Shown here one piece after another: positions 8,069-16,930 of a stretch of DNA of 64,000 bases. Position 1 is the stretch's first letter, and each line of letters begins with the position of its first letter. A program made the translations under genes and the position numbers. The notes beneath the pieces are model-generated. The model was not told the DNA's origin, ran no database searches, and saw nothing but the letters and a program-made list of their open reading frames with translations. Source of the stretch: CBDCTM01 sp965222005 (GTDB lineage Bacteria; Bacteroidota; Bacteroidia; Chitinophagales; Saprospiraceae); assembly GCA_965222005.1 (NCBI GenBank), contig OZ244935.1, positions 3,968,001 through 4,032,000 on the forward strand, in the 5' to 3' direction.

Positions 8069-9496
8069 CTATTTCATAGAGGTATAATTCGGATCAGCCA
8101 GCGTAGCTAAAATGCCTTTGATTTCATCAGAGGAAGGGCGTGGTGCATTGGCATCTATAATCTTGCCAGCCTTGTCAATGAGCAAAAAGCGGGGGATGCC
8201 GTGAATGTTGTAATCTTTACAAATGCTGGAATCCCAATCTTTGTCAGCAATGATCTGAATTCCTTTCATCTCCTTCTCAGCAACCATTTTTTCCCAGGCT
8301 TCTTTGTTTTTATCCACACTGACACTTACAAAAGCCAAATGATCATTGCCGTGATACTTGGCCTCCAGCTTTTCCAGATGCGGCAATTCCCTTTTACAAG
8401 GACCGCACCAGGTAGCCCACACATCTACATACACATTTTTGCCTTTCAGGTCAGCCAGTGATATTTGCTCGCCTTTCAGATTGGTATAGGAAAAATTGGG
8501 TGCAGTTTTACCCGCTGCCAAATGTGCCCAACCTTTGTACGTATCTGCCAGCTCCCTTTTATGCTTTTCGTTGGTGCTCAATGAATGGTAATGAGCCATC
8601 ATTTCTTCACTTACACTAGTGCCATCATAGCGCACCATATCCCGCATCTGCCCATAGAGTGCTTGATTGCGTACCTCCTCATTGGTAAACATTTCTGGGA
8701 TGTGCTCGAATTTGCTTTGCAGAGCTTCCATTTTTCCGGGCTCTTTGCCGTCTTCCCTGTTTTCTTCCGCTTTCAAATCGACCAGATAATTGATGAATTG
8801 CTTGAATTTGCTGCTGGTCAGGAGGCTTGCATCGTCAATAGGGAGCTTATCGAGAAAGGCAAAATATCCTTCGGATGGTTTGAAATTCTCCTTTTTTGTG
8901 TAATACGCATGGATATCCGGATAGCGCATCCGATCAATGGCCTGATCGTAAGTTAGATTCGCGGCTTCCAGTTTTGCAAAGTTCTCATCAAGTTCCGCGG
9001 TCTTTTTGAAGCTTGCAAAATGATCAGAAAGCTGGCTCACATTGGATTCATAGGAAGTGAGAAAATCGGCCTCTTCTTTAGAGAAAAGCTCTTTTCTATC
9101 TTTATCAATCGACTCTTCGAGCAGGTATTTACTGACCAGATAATTATTGACATCTGCCCCCTTCCCTTCAAATTTCAAGCTTTCATCAAATTGCTCAGGA
9201 TCCAATACCATCTTCACCTCATCGCCCGGATTGAAGTACAAATAAGTGTGCTCAGACCCATGGGTGAAGCGGAAATAACCACTTTCTTCGGCAGCTACTT
9301 CCAATCGAAACTGACCATTTTCTACTGTTGCGGTGTATTTATCATCTCCCTTTCGGACTACCACTTCATCATCTACAGGCTGGTCGATCAGGCCTTCCAG
9401 TGTAAAGGACGCTGGCTGCTCGACGGTAGCCTCTTTGTTAGCTTGTTGGCAGGCAATAAAGCTTATTGCAAACAGGAAGAAAAACAGATTTTTCAT
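8069..9496 (-). CDS. TlpA-family thioredoxin-like lipoprotein with DUF4369-type N-terminal domain
   Basis: A 475-aa protein starting at ATG 9496. It has a lipoprotein signal with lipobox FIAC (Cys16), so it is probably anchored in the periplasm. Residues ~28-130 resemble the DUF4369 beta domain found before TlpA modules in Bacteroidota, the middle is helical, and the C-terminal ~140 residues are a thioredoxin fold with WATWCGPCKREL near residue 360 and the cis-Pro loop GIPRFLLID. It should act as a thiol-disulfide reductase or exchange protein. The frame stays open well upstream, but that part overlaps the antisense E1-beta gene and lacks protein-like features. It converges on the OmpA-like gene across a strong hairpin. 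Confidence 0.9.
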   Translation of the reverse strand: MKNLFFFLFAISFIACQQANKEATVEQPASFTLEGLIDQPVDDEVVVRKGDDKYTATVENGQFRLEVAAEESGYFRFTHGSEHTYLYFNPGDEVKMVLDPEQFDESLKFEGKGADVNNYLVSKYLLEESIDKDRKELFSKEEADFLTSYESNVSQLSDHFASFKKTAELDENFAKLEAANLTYDQAIDRMRYPDIHAYYTKKENFKPSEGYFAFLDKLPIDDASLLTSSKFKQFINYLVDLKAEENREDGKEPGKMEALQSKFEHIPEMFTNEEVRNQALYGQMRDMVRYDGTSVSEEMMAHYHSLSTNEKHKRELADTYKGWAHLAAGKTAPNFSYTNLKGEQISLADLKGKNVYVDVWATWCGPCKRELPHLEKLEAKYHGNDHLAFVSVSVDKNKEAWEKMVAEKEMKGIQIIADKDWDSSICKDYNIHGIPRFLLIDKAGKIIDANAPRPSSDEIKGILATLADPNYTSMK

Positions 9497-9553
9497 TGGG
9501 TAAAGTTTTATGAACGAATACTGATCACAGCTTAAAGTTAGGGAACATTCAAG

Positions 9554-9575
9554 AAATAAATCTGACATTTTTGAA
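9554..9575 (+). repeat. 22-nt intergenic repeat, copy 1
   Basis: AAATAAATCTGACATTTTTG followed by AA. A copy with one mismatch lies at 12961-12982. Two related TGACA/TTTTG stretches follow at about 9592 and 9616, so the local area looks like a decayed array. Confidence 0.55.
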
Positions 9576-9700
9576 CAATACAAGGGATAAGTTTGACAAA
9601 TTTTGTTAAGGAGGTGACATTTTGGTTCAGTAAAAGGATATTTTTTAATTTTACGGGCCTTTTGTAAGAAACTGTTTCTAAAACTATTAAATGCTCGAAT

Positions 9701-10687
9701 ATGCCAAGAACGATTGCTCTGAGAGACGCTCTGCTGGAAGCTATGTCTGAAGAAATGCGCCGCGATGAAACGGTCTTTTTGATGGGAGAAGAGGTAGCCG
9801 AATACAATGGAGCCTACAAGGTGAGCAAGGGGATGTTGGAAGAGTTTGGGCCCAAAAGGGTGATCGATACGCCTATCGCCGAGCTCGGTTTTGCCGGTAT
9901 CGGCGTTGGTGCCGCTATGAACGGCTTGCGGCCTATTGTAGAGTTTATGACCTGGAATTTTGCCGTGCTGGCATTTGACCAGATCGTGAATAATGCCGCC
10001 AAAACGCTTTCTCAATCGGCAGGCCAATTCAATTGCCCCATTGTTTTTCGCGGGCCCAGTGGCTCGGCGGGCCAATTGGCACAGCAACATTCGCAGACCT
10101 TTGAAAGCTGGCTGGCCAATTGCCCCGGCCTCAAAGTTATCTCTTGTATTGATCCGGCAGATGCGAAGGGCCTGCTAAAATCTGCCATTCGCGATGATGA
10201 TCCGGTTTGTGTGATGGAATCGGAAATCCTGTACGGCCATAAGGGTGAAGTACCGGAAGGGGAGTATGTGGTACCCATCGGGCAGGCAGCCCTGCGGCGG
10301 GAAGGAACGGACGTGACGCTGGTATCTTTCAACAAAATGGTGCTGGTAGCTATGCAAGCTGCTGAAGAACTGCAAAAAGAAGGCATTTCTGCTGAAGTGA
10401 TCGACTTGCGCAGCATTCGCCCGCTCGATCACCAAACCATTGTTGAATCTGTCAAAAAAACGAATCGCCTGCTAGTGGTTGACGAGTCCTGGCCGTTTGC
10501 CGGAGTATCGGCTGAGGTGGCTTACGAAATCCAAAAATATGCCTTCGATTACCTCGATGCGCCCGTCACCCGCGTCAATTCCGCCGATACCTCACTTCCG
10601 TATGCCGCGCCTTTTGTAGAAGCCTGGCTGCCGAATGCCGAAAAAGTGATCAAGGCAGTAAAAGAGGTGATGTATATTGAGCGCTAG
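9701..10687 (+). CDS. pdhB: Pyruvate dehydrogenase E1 component, beta subunit
   Basis: A 328-aa protein, the usual length for the E1 beta subunit of the alpha2beta2 type. Signatures seen are the TPP-side Glu region MGEEVAEYNGAYKVSKG, IDTPIAELGFAGIGVGAAMNGLRPI, the PIVFRGPSG segment, the SCIDPADAKGLLKSAIR motif and the C-terminal domain with VIDLRSIRPLD. With the alpha subunit it decarboxylates pyruvate and passes the acetyl group to E2 lipoate. No E1 alpha, E2 or E3 gene lies beside it, so the complex is encoded at scattered sites, which is common in Bacteroidota. Branched-chain oxoacid E1 beta is the main alternative, but the overall sequence reads as pyruvate type. Confidence 0.9.
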   Translation: MPRTIALRDALLEAMSEEMRRDETVFLMGEEVAEYNGAYKVSKGMLEEFGPKRVIDTPIAELGFAGIGVGAAMNGLRPIVEFMTWNFAVLAFDQIVNNAAKTLSQSAGQFNCPIVFRGPSGSAGQLAQQHSQTFESWLANCPGLKVISCIDPADAKGLLKSAIRDDDPVCVMESEILYGHKGEVPEGEYVVPIGQAALRREGTDVTLVSFNKMVLVAMQAAEELQKEGISAEVIDLRSIRPLDHQTIVESVKKTNRLLVVDESWPFAGVSAEVAYEIQKYAFDYLDAPVTRVNSADTSLPYAAPFVEAWLPNAEKVIKAVKEVMYIER

Positions 10688-10875
10688 TCGAAGGAAATAT
10701 TGGTGCTGGATGATAGATGGACAGATAGACCAATCTCTTCAGAGCCAAATTGCTACCCATACTTTTCAAGCTTGATACTTTTCAAATTGCTGATATTCAA
10801 ATGGATACACAGATAATAAAGAATAATACAAAGTGCTTAAAATTTCAGGCATTCACCTTATTAAAATTTGAAAAT

Positions 10876-12933
10876 ATGAAATACCTCAATCTCCTTTTCC
10901 TGATCTGCCTGCTCGGCCTGAACTGCCAGGAACCTGTCAAGCAGGCCAATGATGGCCATGCTGCCACGGATACTGAGTCCGAAAGCTCGGCCTCTGATGA
11001 CTTTGTTTGGAGCCCCGATAAGTTTGCCGATGTACGGATGATCCGCTACCAGATTCCGGGCTTTGACCGGCTGAGCCTCAATCAAAAAAAGCTGGTGTAC
11101 TACCTGTCTGAAGCCGGGTTAGCTGGCCGTGACATTATGTACGATATGAACTATCGCTACAATCTGGCTATTCGCCATGCACTGGACAAGATTGTTAAAA
11201 ACTATCAGGGCGATAAAAACTCGGAAGACTGGAAACAATTCATGCTGTACACCAAAAGGGTATGGTTTGCCAGTGGTATCCACCACCATTATTCCAATGA
11301 CAAGTTCATCCCCGGATTTTCCAAAAGCTATTTTCAAAGCCTGCTGAAGGATACCGGTGCTCAACTCTCCGAGCAAGTGCTGGACGCTATGTTCAACCCT
11401 GCAAAAGATGCTAAAAAAGTGAATCGCGATGCAGAAAAAGACCTGGTGTTGGGCTCTGCAGTCAATTTTTACGACCCTGATATCACCAATGCGGAAGTCG
11501 ATGCTTTTTATGAAAAAATAATCGATAAAAACGATCCCGAACCCATTAGTTACGGCCTCAATTCCAAGCTGGTACGTACGGCAGATGGAAGCCTCAAAGA
11601 GGAGGTCTGGAAGGCTGATGGTATGTATGGAGAATCGATCAGAGAGATTGTCAAGTGGCTGGAGAAGGCCGTCACAGTTGCCGAAAATAAACCTCAGGCA
11701 GATGCTCTCCGCCTACTCATCGAATATTACAATACCGGCGATTTAAAAAAATGGGACGAGTACAACATCGCCTGGGTTCAAGCTACAAAAGGCGATATCG
11801 ACTACATCAACAGCTTCATTGAAGTGTATCAGGATCCCAAAGGCTACAAAGGTTCTTACGAATCTTTGATAGAAATCAAAGATTTTGATGCTTCCGAACG
11901 CATGGAAGTAGTTGCGAATAATGCCGAATATTTTGAGACCAACAGCTCGATCATGGATGCGCACAAAAAGGATAAGGTAACCGGCATTTCCTACAAAGTA
12001 GTTACAGTGGCGAATGGCTCGGGAGATGTTTCCCCTTCCTCTCCCATCGGTGTCAACTTGCCCAATGCCAATTGGATTCGCGCCAAGCACGGCTCCAAAT
12101 CCGTTAGCCTGGGCAATATCATCGAAGCGTATAGCAAAAGCAGCGGCCCGGGCCTCACCAAAGAGTTTGCTCACGATGATGAGGAAATTGCCCGCTCAGA
12201 AGAGCATGGCAGTCTGGCCGGCAAAATTCACACCGCACTGCATGAAGTGATTGGCCACGCCTCCGGAAAGCTGGAACAAGGCGTTGGTACACCCAAAGAG
12301 ACATTGAAAAACTATGCTTCCGCACTCGAAGAAGCTCGTGCCGATCTGGTTGCACTCTACTTCATCATGGATCCCAAGCTCATTGATATGGGTATACTGC
12401 CCAATATGGATGTGGCCAAAGCAGAATACGACAGCTACCTGCGGAATGGCCTGATGATGCAGCTGCGCCGCATTGAGCCGGGCAAAACGATCGAACAGTC
12501 GCACATGCGCAACCGCTCTATGGTGTCGCACTGGGTCTATGAAAAAGGCAAAGCCGATGGCGTGATCGAAAAGGTTACGCGCGATGGCAAGACCTATTTC
12601 GACATCAAAGATTACGAAAAACTGCGCAGTCTTTTTGGCGAATTGCTCAGAGAAGTACAGCGCGTCAAGTCGCAGGGCGACTTCAATGCAGGCCGCGATC
12701 TGATCGAGCGCTATGGTGTGCAGGTCGATCAGGCACTCCATCAGGAGGTATTGAGCCGAGCAGAGAAACTGGATATCCCACCCTATGGAGGTTTTATCAA
12801 CCCCCGCCTGGTTGCCGTAGAAGATGATAATAGTGAAATATCGGATGTGAAAGTGGAATATCCTGATGATTTTGTCAAACAAATGTTGGAATATGCCGAC
12901 AAATATTCTTTCCTGAAAACTTTTGAAAAGTAG
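10876..12933 (+). CDS. Dipeptidyl-peptidase III-family zinc peptidase (M49), lipoprotein
   Basis: A 685-aa protein. ATG 10876 is chosen because it opens a lipoprotein signal (MKYLNLLFLICLLGLNC, lipobox Cys18-19); the longer upstream frame has none. The M49 zinc motif reads HEVIGH at about residues 456-461, i.e. HExxGH, with the second ligand motif EEARAD near 485. DPP III removes dipeptides from the N-terminus of oligopeptides. The eukaryotic enzyme is cytosolic, whereas this one should sit in the periplasm facing nutrient peptides. An acidic Ser/Glu/Asp-rich linker follows the lipid anchor. A terminator-like hairpin lies about 140 bp downstream. Confidence 0.9.
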   Translation: MKYLNLLFLICLLGLNCQEPVKQANDGHAATDTESESSASDDFVWSPDKFADVRMIRYQIPGFDRLSLNQKKLVYYLSEAGLAGRDIMYDMNYRYNLAIRHALDKIVKNYQGDKNSEDWKQFMLYTKRVWFASGIHHHYSNDKFIPGFSKSYFQSLLKDTGAQLSEQVLDAMFNPAKDAKKVNRDAEKDLVLGSAVNFYDPDITNAEVDAFYEKIIDKNDPEPISYGLNSKLVRTADGSLKEEVWKADGMYGESIREIVKWLEKAVTVAENKPQADALRLLIEYYNTGDLKKWDEYNIAWVQATKGDIDYINSFIEVYQDPKGYKGSYESLIEIKDFDASERMEVVANNAEYFETNSSIMDAHKKDKVTGISYKVVTVANGSGDVSPSSPIGVNLPNANWIRAKHGSKSVSLGNIIEAYSKSSGPGLTKEFAHDDEEIARSEEHGSLAGKIHTALHEVIGHASGKLEQGVGTPKETLKNYASALEEARADLVALYFIMDPKLIDMGILPNMDVAKAEYDSYLRNGLMMQLRRIEPGKTIEQSHMRNRSMVSHWVYEKGKADGVIEKVTRDGKTYFDIKDYEKLRSLFGELLREVQRVKSQGDFNAGRDLIERYGVQVDQALHQEVLSRAEKLDIPPYGGFINPRLVAVEDDNSEISDVKVEYPDDFVKQMLEYADKYSFLKTFEK

Positions 12934-12960
12934 TTGTTTGGCTACTTAGTACCGCTCAAA

Positions 12961-12982
12961 AAATAAATCCGACATTTTTGAA
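12961..12982 (+). repeat. 22-nt intergenic repeat, copy 2
   Basis: AAATAAATCCGACATTTTTG followed by AA, one base different from 9554-9575. It lies 28 bp after the dipeptidyl-peptidase stop codon. Confidence 0.55.
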
Positions 12983-13026
12983 ATAGGTGAAAACTGAACG
13001 ACCGAAGGGCAGTGAAGTTGAATCTA

Positions 13027-13062
13027 ATTCAAAAATTGAAAAGAGGATTTTATTTTTTGAAT
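13027..13062. promoter_or_regulatory. AT-rich inverted repeat before the DUF5686 gene
   Basis: ATTCAAAAA (13027-13035) pairs perfectly with TTTTTGAAT (13054-13062), a 9-bp stem. It lies just before the terminator-like hairpin and could be an operator or simply part of a transcript end. Confidence 0.35.
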
Positions 13063-13070
13063 AACACTTA

Positions 13071-13118
13071 GGTGAAGGCTGGAACGAAGAATTGCAGTCT
13101 CTGCCTTCACCCTTTTTT
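13071..13118 (+). terminator. Rho-independent terminator-like hairpin before the DUF5686 gene
   Basis: GGTGAAGGC (13071-13079) pairs perfectly with GCCTTCACC (13103-13111), followed at once by CTTTTTTC. It probably ends the dipeptidyl-peptidase transcript. It also argues against the GTG at 13072 as a start codon for the next gene, since that start would place the hairpin inside the coding region. Confidence 0.6.
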
Positions 13119-13134
13119 CAAAAATAGCTGGCTT

Positions 13135-15606
13135 GTGAAAATACGCCTCTTTTGGCTACTGCTATTATCCCTTTCGAGCCATGCCGCTTTGCAGGCACAG
13201 ATTTACGGGACGATCACCGATACCAATGGTGAACCATTGCCCTTTGCCAGTATTTATTTGCAGGGCAGCTCCACAGGCACCACCTCGAATGTGGATGGAG
13301 CCTACCAGTTTGATCCCGGTCAGGGAACGTTCAGCCTGGTGTACCGCTACATAGGTTATCGGCAAAAAATAGTGCAGGCAGATTTGGGCGATCAGCCAGT
13401 AGAGCTCAATGTAGTGCTGGAGCCCGAAGCGGTTGAGCTGTCAGAGGTGGTGGTGCGTGCCAATGCAGAAGACCCGGCCTATGCCATCATCCGAAAGGCG
13501 ATAAAGAAGCGGGATTACTATCGAAATTTGGTGGAAGCCTACAGCTGCGATGTGTACATCAAAGGCATTCAAAAGCTGCTGGATGCCCCGGAAAAGCTGT
13601 TCGGACAGGAGCTGGGCGACCTTGGAGGCACGCTGGACAGCAACCGGCAAGGCATTATTTATCTGAGCGAATCGGTAGCGGAGCTACATTATCAGCGCCC
13701 CGATCAATTCAAAGAGCGAATGATCTCCTCCAAAGTGAGTGGCAACGACAATGGTTTCAGTTTCAATCGTGCCACACTGATGAATTTCAATTTTTATGAC
13801 AATCACATTGAAATCGAACGGCAGCTCCTCTCTCCAATTGCTGATAATGCGCTGGCTTATTACCGCTACCAATTGGTGGGTAGTATGCCCGATAATGAGG
13901 GACGTTTGATTAATAAAATTCGGGTAATACCGAAGCGATCGGAGGACCCCGTATTCAGCGGGCACCTATACATTGTGGAGGATTTGTGGAACATCCACAG
14001 TACCGAGCTCATCCTAACCGGAGCGGCCATCAAACAGCCGGTGCTGGATACCTTGCTTATCAAACAGCTGCATCTGCCGGTGGCCGAGCCGGATGTGTGG
14101 TTGCAGTTTTCTCAAACCATCGACTTCCGCTTTGCCCTGCTTGGATTCAAGGCTCACGGCATTTTTACCGGCATCTTCAGTAGCTACGATATACAGAAAA
14201 ATTTTGCGGAAAAATATTTCAACAACGAGCTGTTCAGGGTGGATGAGCAGGCCAATGAGCAGAGCCTGAGCTATTGGGACAGCATTCGGCCCGTTCCGCT
14301 CACCTTGGAGGAAGCACGCGATTATACCAAAAAGGACAGCCTGCAGGAGATATGGAAATCTAAGGACTTCATGGATTCACTGGATCGGAAAAACAATCGT
14401 TTCAAAATATGGGACCTGCTTTTTGGCTATCATTACAGCAATTCGTACGAAAAAAAATATTTTTCGCTCGGCTCGCCTCTTACGCGCATTCAATTTAATA
14501 CCGTTCAGGGGTTTTATGGAGACCTGAACATCACCTACCGCAAGGAATTTGATGAGTACAACATGCGCTACCTTTCCCTCAATCCCCGCCTGCAATATGG
14601 CCTGGCGGACAAGCAGCTCCGCTACCGACTGGCATTGACCTACAACTTCAACCGCACCAACTACCGAAGGCTCCGCCTCAGTGGTGGGCGTACTACCTCG
14701 CAATTCAATGCTGCCGGGCCTATCAGCCCTACCCTTAATACGCTGTACAGCTTATTGGAAAGGAGAAATTATCTAAAAGTGTACGATAAGTATTTCGGCG
14801 AAGTTTACTGCCGGCAGGAACTTTGGAACGGTGGCTTGCTCGCTACAAGCGTGGAGTTGGCAGACCGTCGGTTGCTCGCCAATCAAAGCGATTATAGTTT
14901 TTACAAACAGGCTGATCGTGCCTATATTTCCAACGATCCCCTGGGGAATGAGCCGGGAGTCCCGCTCTTTGAGCCACATAAAGCATTGCTGCTCAATATT
15001 AGCCTGCGGCTGCGCATTGCTCAAAAATACATCAGCTATCCGGGGCGCAAGATCATTGAAGGCAGCCAATATCCGGATTTGGTGATCCGCTATCGCAGGG
15101 CTTTTGGCATCAACAACAGCTTCGTCGATTATGATCTGTTGCGTGTCAATGTGAGAGACCAACATACCCTTGGCCTGTTTGGCCGGAGCGAATGGGATGT
15201 GCAAGGGGGGCTATTTTTAACAAAAGGGCGGATTGAATTTCCCGATTTCCAGCACTTCAATGGCAATCAAACGCTTGTGAGCAATCCCGATAAGTACCTC
15301 AGCTCCTTTTTGCAGTTGCCTTATTACCAATACAGCACCACTAAAAAGTTTGTGCAAGCTCACTTTCAACATCATTTTGAAGGATTCTTGCTCGACAAGC
15401 TTCCGGCGCTCCGCAAGCTTGGACTGAAGTCGGTAGCGGGATTTTCACTGCTTGGCGTACAGGATGAGCAGCTGTATTACGAACTCTCTTTTGGGCTGGA
15501 TAATATAGGCTTCAAAGTACTGCGGCTATTCCGATTGGACGTGGTGAGCTCGTTTAGAGGCGGCAATTATGACAAAACAGGCGTAGTAATAGGAGTGCGC
15601 TTGTAG
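13135..15606 (+). CDS. DUF5686 outer-membrane protein with carboxypeptidase-regulatory-like domain
   Basis: An 823-aa protein if started at GTG 13135, which gives MKIRLFWLLLLSLSSHA and cleavage near LQAQ-IYG. The frame is open further up to GTG 13072, but that stretch carries a terminator-like hairpin. Residues ~22-110 are a CarboxypepD_reg-like beta-sandwich (GTITDTNGEPLPFASIYLQG), as seen at the N-terminus of many Bacteroidota barrels. The rest matches DUF5686: VVVRANAEDPAYAIIRKAIKKR, then a long series of amphipathic strands up to the C-terminus GVVIGVRL, typical of a beta-barrel ending in an aromatic/hydrophobic strand. The substrate is unknown; some relatives lie near TonB receptors. Confidence 0.85.
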   Translation: MKIRLFWLLLLSLSSHAALQAQIYGTITDTNGEPLPFASIYLQGSSTGTTSNVDGAYQFDPGQGTFSLVYRYIGYRQKIVQADLGDQPVELNVVLEPEAVELSEVVVRANAEDPAYAIIRKAIKKRDYYRNLVEAYSCDVYIKGIQKLLDAPEKLFGQELGDLGGTLDSNRQGIIYLSESVAELHYQRPDQFKERMISSKVSGNDNGFSFNRATLMNFNFYDNHIEIERQLLSPIADNALAYYRYQLVGSMPDNEGRLINKIRVIPKRSEDPVFSGHLYIVEDLWNIHSTELILTGAAIKQPVLDTLLIKQLHLPVAEPDVWLQFSQTIDFRFALLGFKAHGIFTGIFSSYDIQKNFAEKYFNNELFRVDEQANEQSLSYWDSIRPVPLTLEEARDYTKKDSLQEIWKSKDFMDSLDRKNNRFKIWDLLFGYHYSNSYEKKYFSLGSPLTRIQFNTVQGFYGDLNITYRKEFDEYNMRYLSLNPRLQYGLADKQLRYRLALTYNFNRTNYRRLRLSGGRTTSQFNAAGPISPTLNTLYSLLERRNYLKVYDKYFGEVYCRQELWNGGLLATSVELADRRLLANQSDYSFYKQADRAYISNDPLGNEPGVPLFEPHKALLLNISLRLRIAQKYISYPGRKIIEGSQYPDLVIRYRRAFGINNSFVDYDLLRVNVRDQHTLGLFGRSEWDVQGGLFLTKGRIEFPDFQHFNGNQTLVSNPDKYLSSFLQLPYYQYSTTKKFVQAHFQHHFEGFLLDKLPALRKLGLKSVAGFSLLGVQDEQLYYELSFGLDNIGFKVLRLFRLDVVSSFRGGNYDKTGVVIGVRL

Positions 15607-15614
15607 GGGATAAA

Positions 15615-15830
15615 CTAGCTGTCTGGCTCCCGCCAATTCCCTCTTGCCATGACCACTATTACAGCTCCCGTCATGATCATCAATAGCCGGATGACAAAGC
15701 CGAACAGCCGGCCCGGCCGGTCGATCCAAGTAAGAAAACTGAGCTGTACACTCACCAGACTAAGGATGAGAGCCGTGAAGCCAAGTGTAAAGAGTGTGAA
15801 GCCGATAAGTGTCCAAATGCCTTTGTTCAT
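15615..15830 (-). CDS. Small two-helix membrane protein, unknown function
   Basis: A 71-aa protein starting at ATG 15830 (MNKGIWTLIGFTLFTLGFTA). Two hydrophobic segments are visible: residues ~5-25 and ~42-60 (FVIRLLMIMTGAVIVVMA), separated by a loop with IDRPGRLFG. Similar short proteins occur in Bacteroidota genomes, but I cannot assign a family name. The stop lies 9 bp beyond the end of the convergent DUF5686 gene. A longer start 16 codons upstream adds a Cys- and polar-rich stretch with no signal character and is less likely. Confidence 0.6.
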   Translation of the reverse strand: MNKGIWTLIGFTLFTLGFTALILSLVSVQLSFLTWIDRPGRLFGFVIRLLMIMTGAVIVVMARGNWREPDS

Positions 15831-15901
15831 GATGTAGTACTTTGCGGTAAAGTTACAGCTTTGAGTGAAGCCAGACAATAGCGGGCTGGATGATAGAGAG
15901 G

Positions 15902-15913
15902 CAGATGGTGAGA
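15902..15913 (+). repeat. Dispersed 12-mer CAGATGGTGAGA
   Basis: Identical to the reverse complement of 805-816 and one base different from 760-771. It lies between the small membrane gene and HMG-CoA lyase. Confidence 0.4.
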
Positions 15914-16017
15914 CAAGAGAATGTCTGCAAATCTATACTTCAAGCCGCCAAGTTTTGTGTGTATGCACAAGACTTAGCAAAGCGCGGTATAATCACCAAA
16001 AACCCTATCTTTAGGCT

Positions 16018-16884
16018 ATGATAAAGCTGATAGAATGCCCGCGCGATGCCATGCAAGGTCTCAAGGAATTTGTGCCTACCGAAATGAAAGCGGCCTACAT
16101 CAATCAATTACTGAAAGTAGGTTTTGATACCCTAGATTTTGGGAGCTTTGTATCGCCCAAAGCCATTCCACAAATGCGTGACACGGTAGAGGTGCTCGGC
16201 AGGCTGGATATCTCCGGCAGCCGCTCAAAGCTGCTGGCCATTGTAGCCAACCAGCGTGGCGCCAGGGATGCTGTCCAATTTGATCAAATCAGCTATCTGG
16301 GCTATCCTTTTTCTGTGTCGGAGACCTTTCAACTACGCAATACCAACGCAAGCATTGAAGAGTCGGTAGATCGCGTAAAAGCCATTCAGGAGCTGTGTGT
16401 AGCCCATAAAAAAGCACTGGTGGTATATATTTCGATGGGTTTTGGCAATCCCTACGGAGACGCCTGGAATGTAGAAATTGTGCAGAAGTGGGTGGATCAG
16501 CTGGCAGAGATGGGCATCAAAATTCTTTCGCTTTCTGATACCATTGGAGTATCCAACCCCCAGAGCATCAGCTACTTATTCAGCAACCTCATACCGCCCT
16601 ATCCCGATGTGGAGTTTGGGGCGCATCTGCATACCCAGCCACACAATTGGGAGGAAAAGGTGCGGGCCGCTTTTGAGAATGGCTGCCGGCGATTCGACGG
16701 AGCTATCAAAGGCTATGGCGGCTGCCCGATGGCCAAAGACGAGCTTACCGGCAATATGCCCACAGAGAATATGCTATCCTTTTTTGATCAAGCTCATGAA
16801 GCCCTGGCGGTGGATAAGCAGGCTTTTGGCCGGGCAATGGATATGGCAATGGATATTTTCCCTCAGCAGAGAATAGTGATCTGA
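16018..16884 (+). CDS. Hydroxymethylglutaryl-CoA lyase
   Basis: A 288-aa TIM-barrel enzyme, the usual bacterial length. Active-site regions are ECPRDAMQGL near the start (the family's E-x-PRD-x-x-Q motif), the SDTIGVSNP segment, GAHLHTQPHNW with the metal-binding His pair, and GYGGCPMAKDELTGN, which carries the catalytic Cys loop and the Asn ligand. It cleaves HMG-CoA to acetoacetate and acetyl-CoA, the last step of leucine breakdown. No other leucine-degradation gene is adjacent. It is followed after 44 bp by the convergent end of the exopolysaccharide operon. Confidence 0.92.
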   Translation: MIKLIECPRDAMQGLKEFVPTEMKAAYINQLLKVGFDTLDFGSFVSPKAIPQMRDTVEVLGRLDISGSRSKLLAIVANQRGARDAVQFDQISYLGYPFSVSETFQLRNTNASIEESVDRVKAIQELCVAHKKALVVYISMGFGNPYGDAWNVEIVQKWVDQLAEMGIKILSLSDTIGVSNPQSISYLFSNLIPPYPDVEFGAHLHTQPHNWEEKVRAAFENGCRRFDGAIKGYGGCPMAKDELTGNMPTENMLSFFDQAHEALAVDKQAFGRAMDMAMDIFPQQRIVI

Positions 16885-16890
16885 GTTGAA

Positions 16891-16930
16891 AGGTAAAAGG
16901 CGATAGTATTTTTCTTCAATGCCCTTACCT
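16891..16930. terminator. Imperfect hairpin between convergent genes
   Basis: AGGTAA (16891-16896) pairs with TTACCT (16925-16930), extended by AAGGC against GCCC with one bulge, and the loop holds ATTTTTC. It could end both the HMG-CoA lyase and the - strand exopolysaccharide transcripts. Confidence 0.35.

Noticed and set aside
9497..10090. Long upstream extension of the TlpA-like frame
   Set aside because: It lies antisense to the E1-beta gene and has no protein-like pattern; the lipoprotein signal at 9496 fixes the start.
13072..13134. GTG 13072 as start of the DUF5686 gene
   Set aside because: The segment holds a terminator-like hairpin with a T-run, and the later GTG opens a proper signal peptide.
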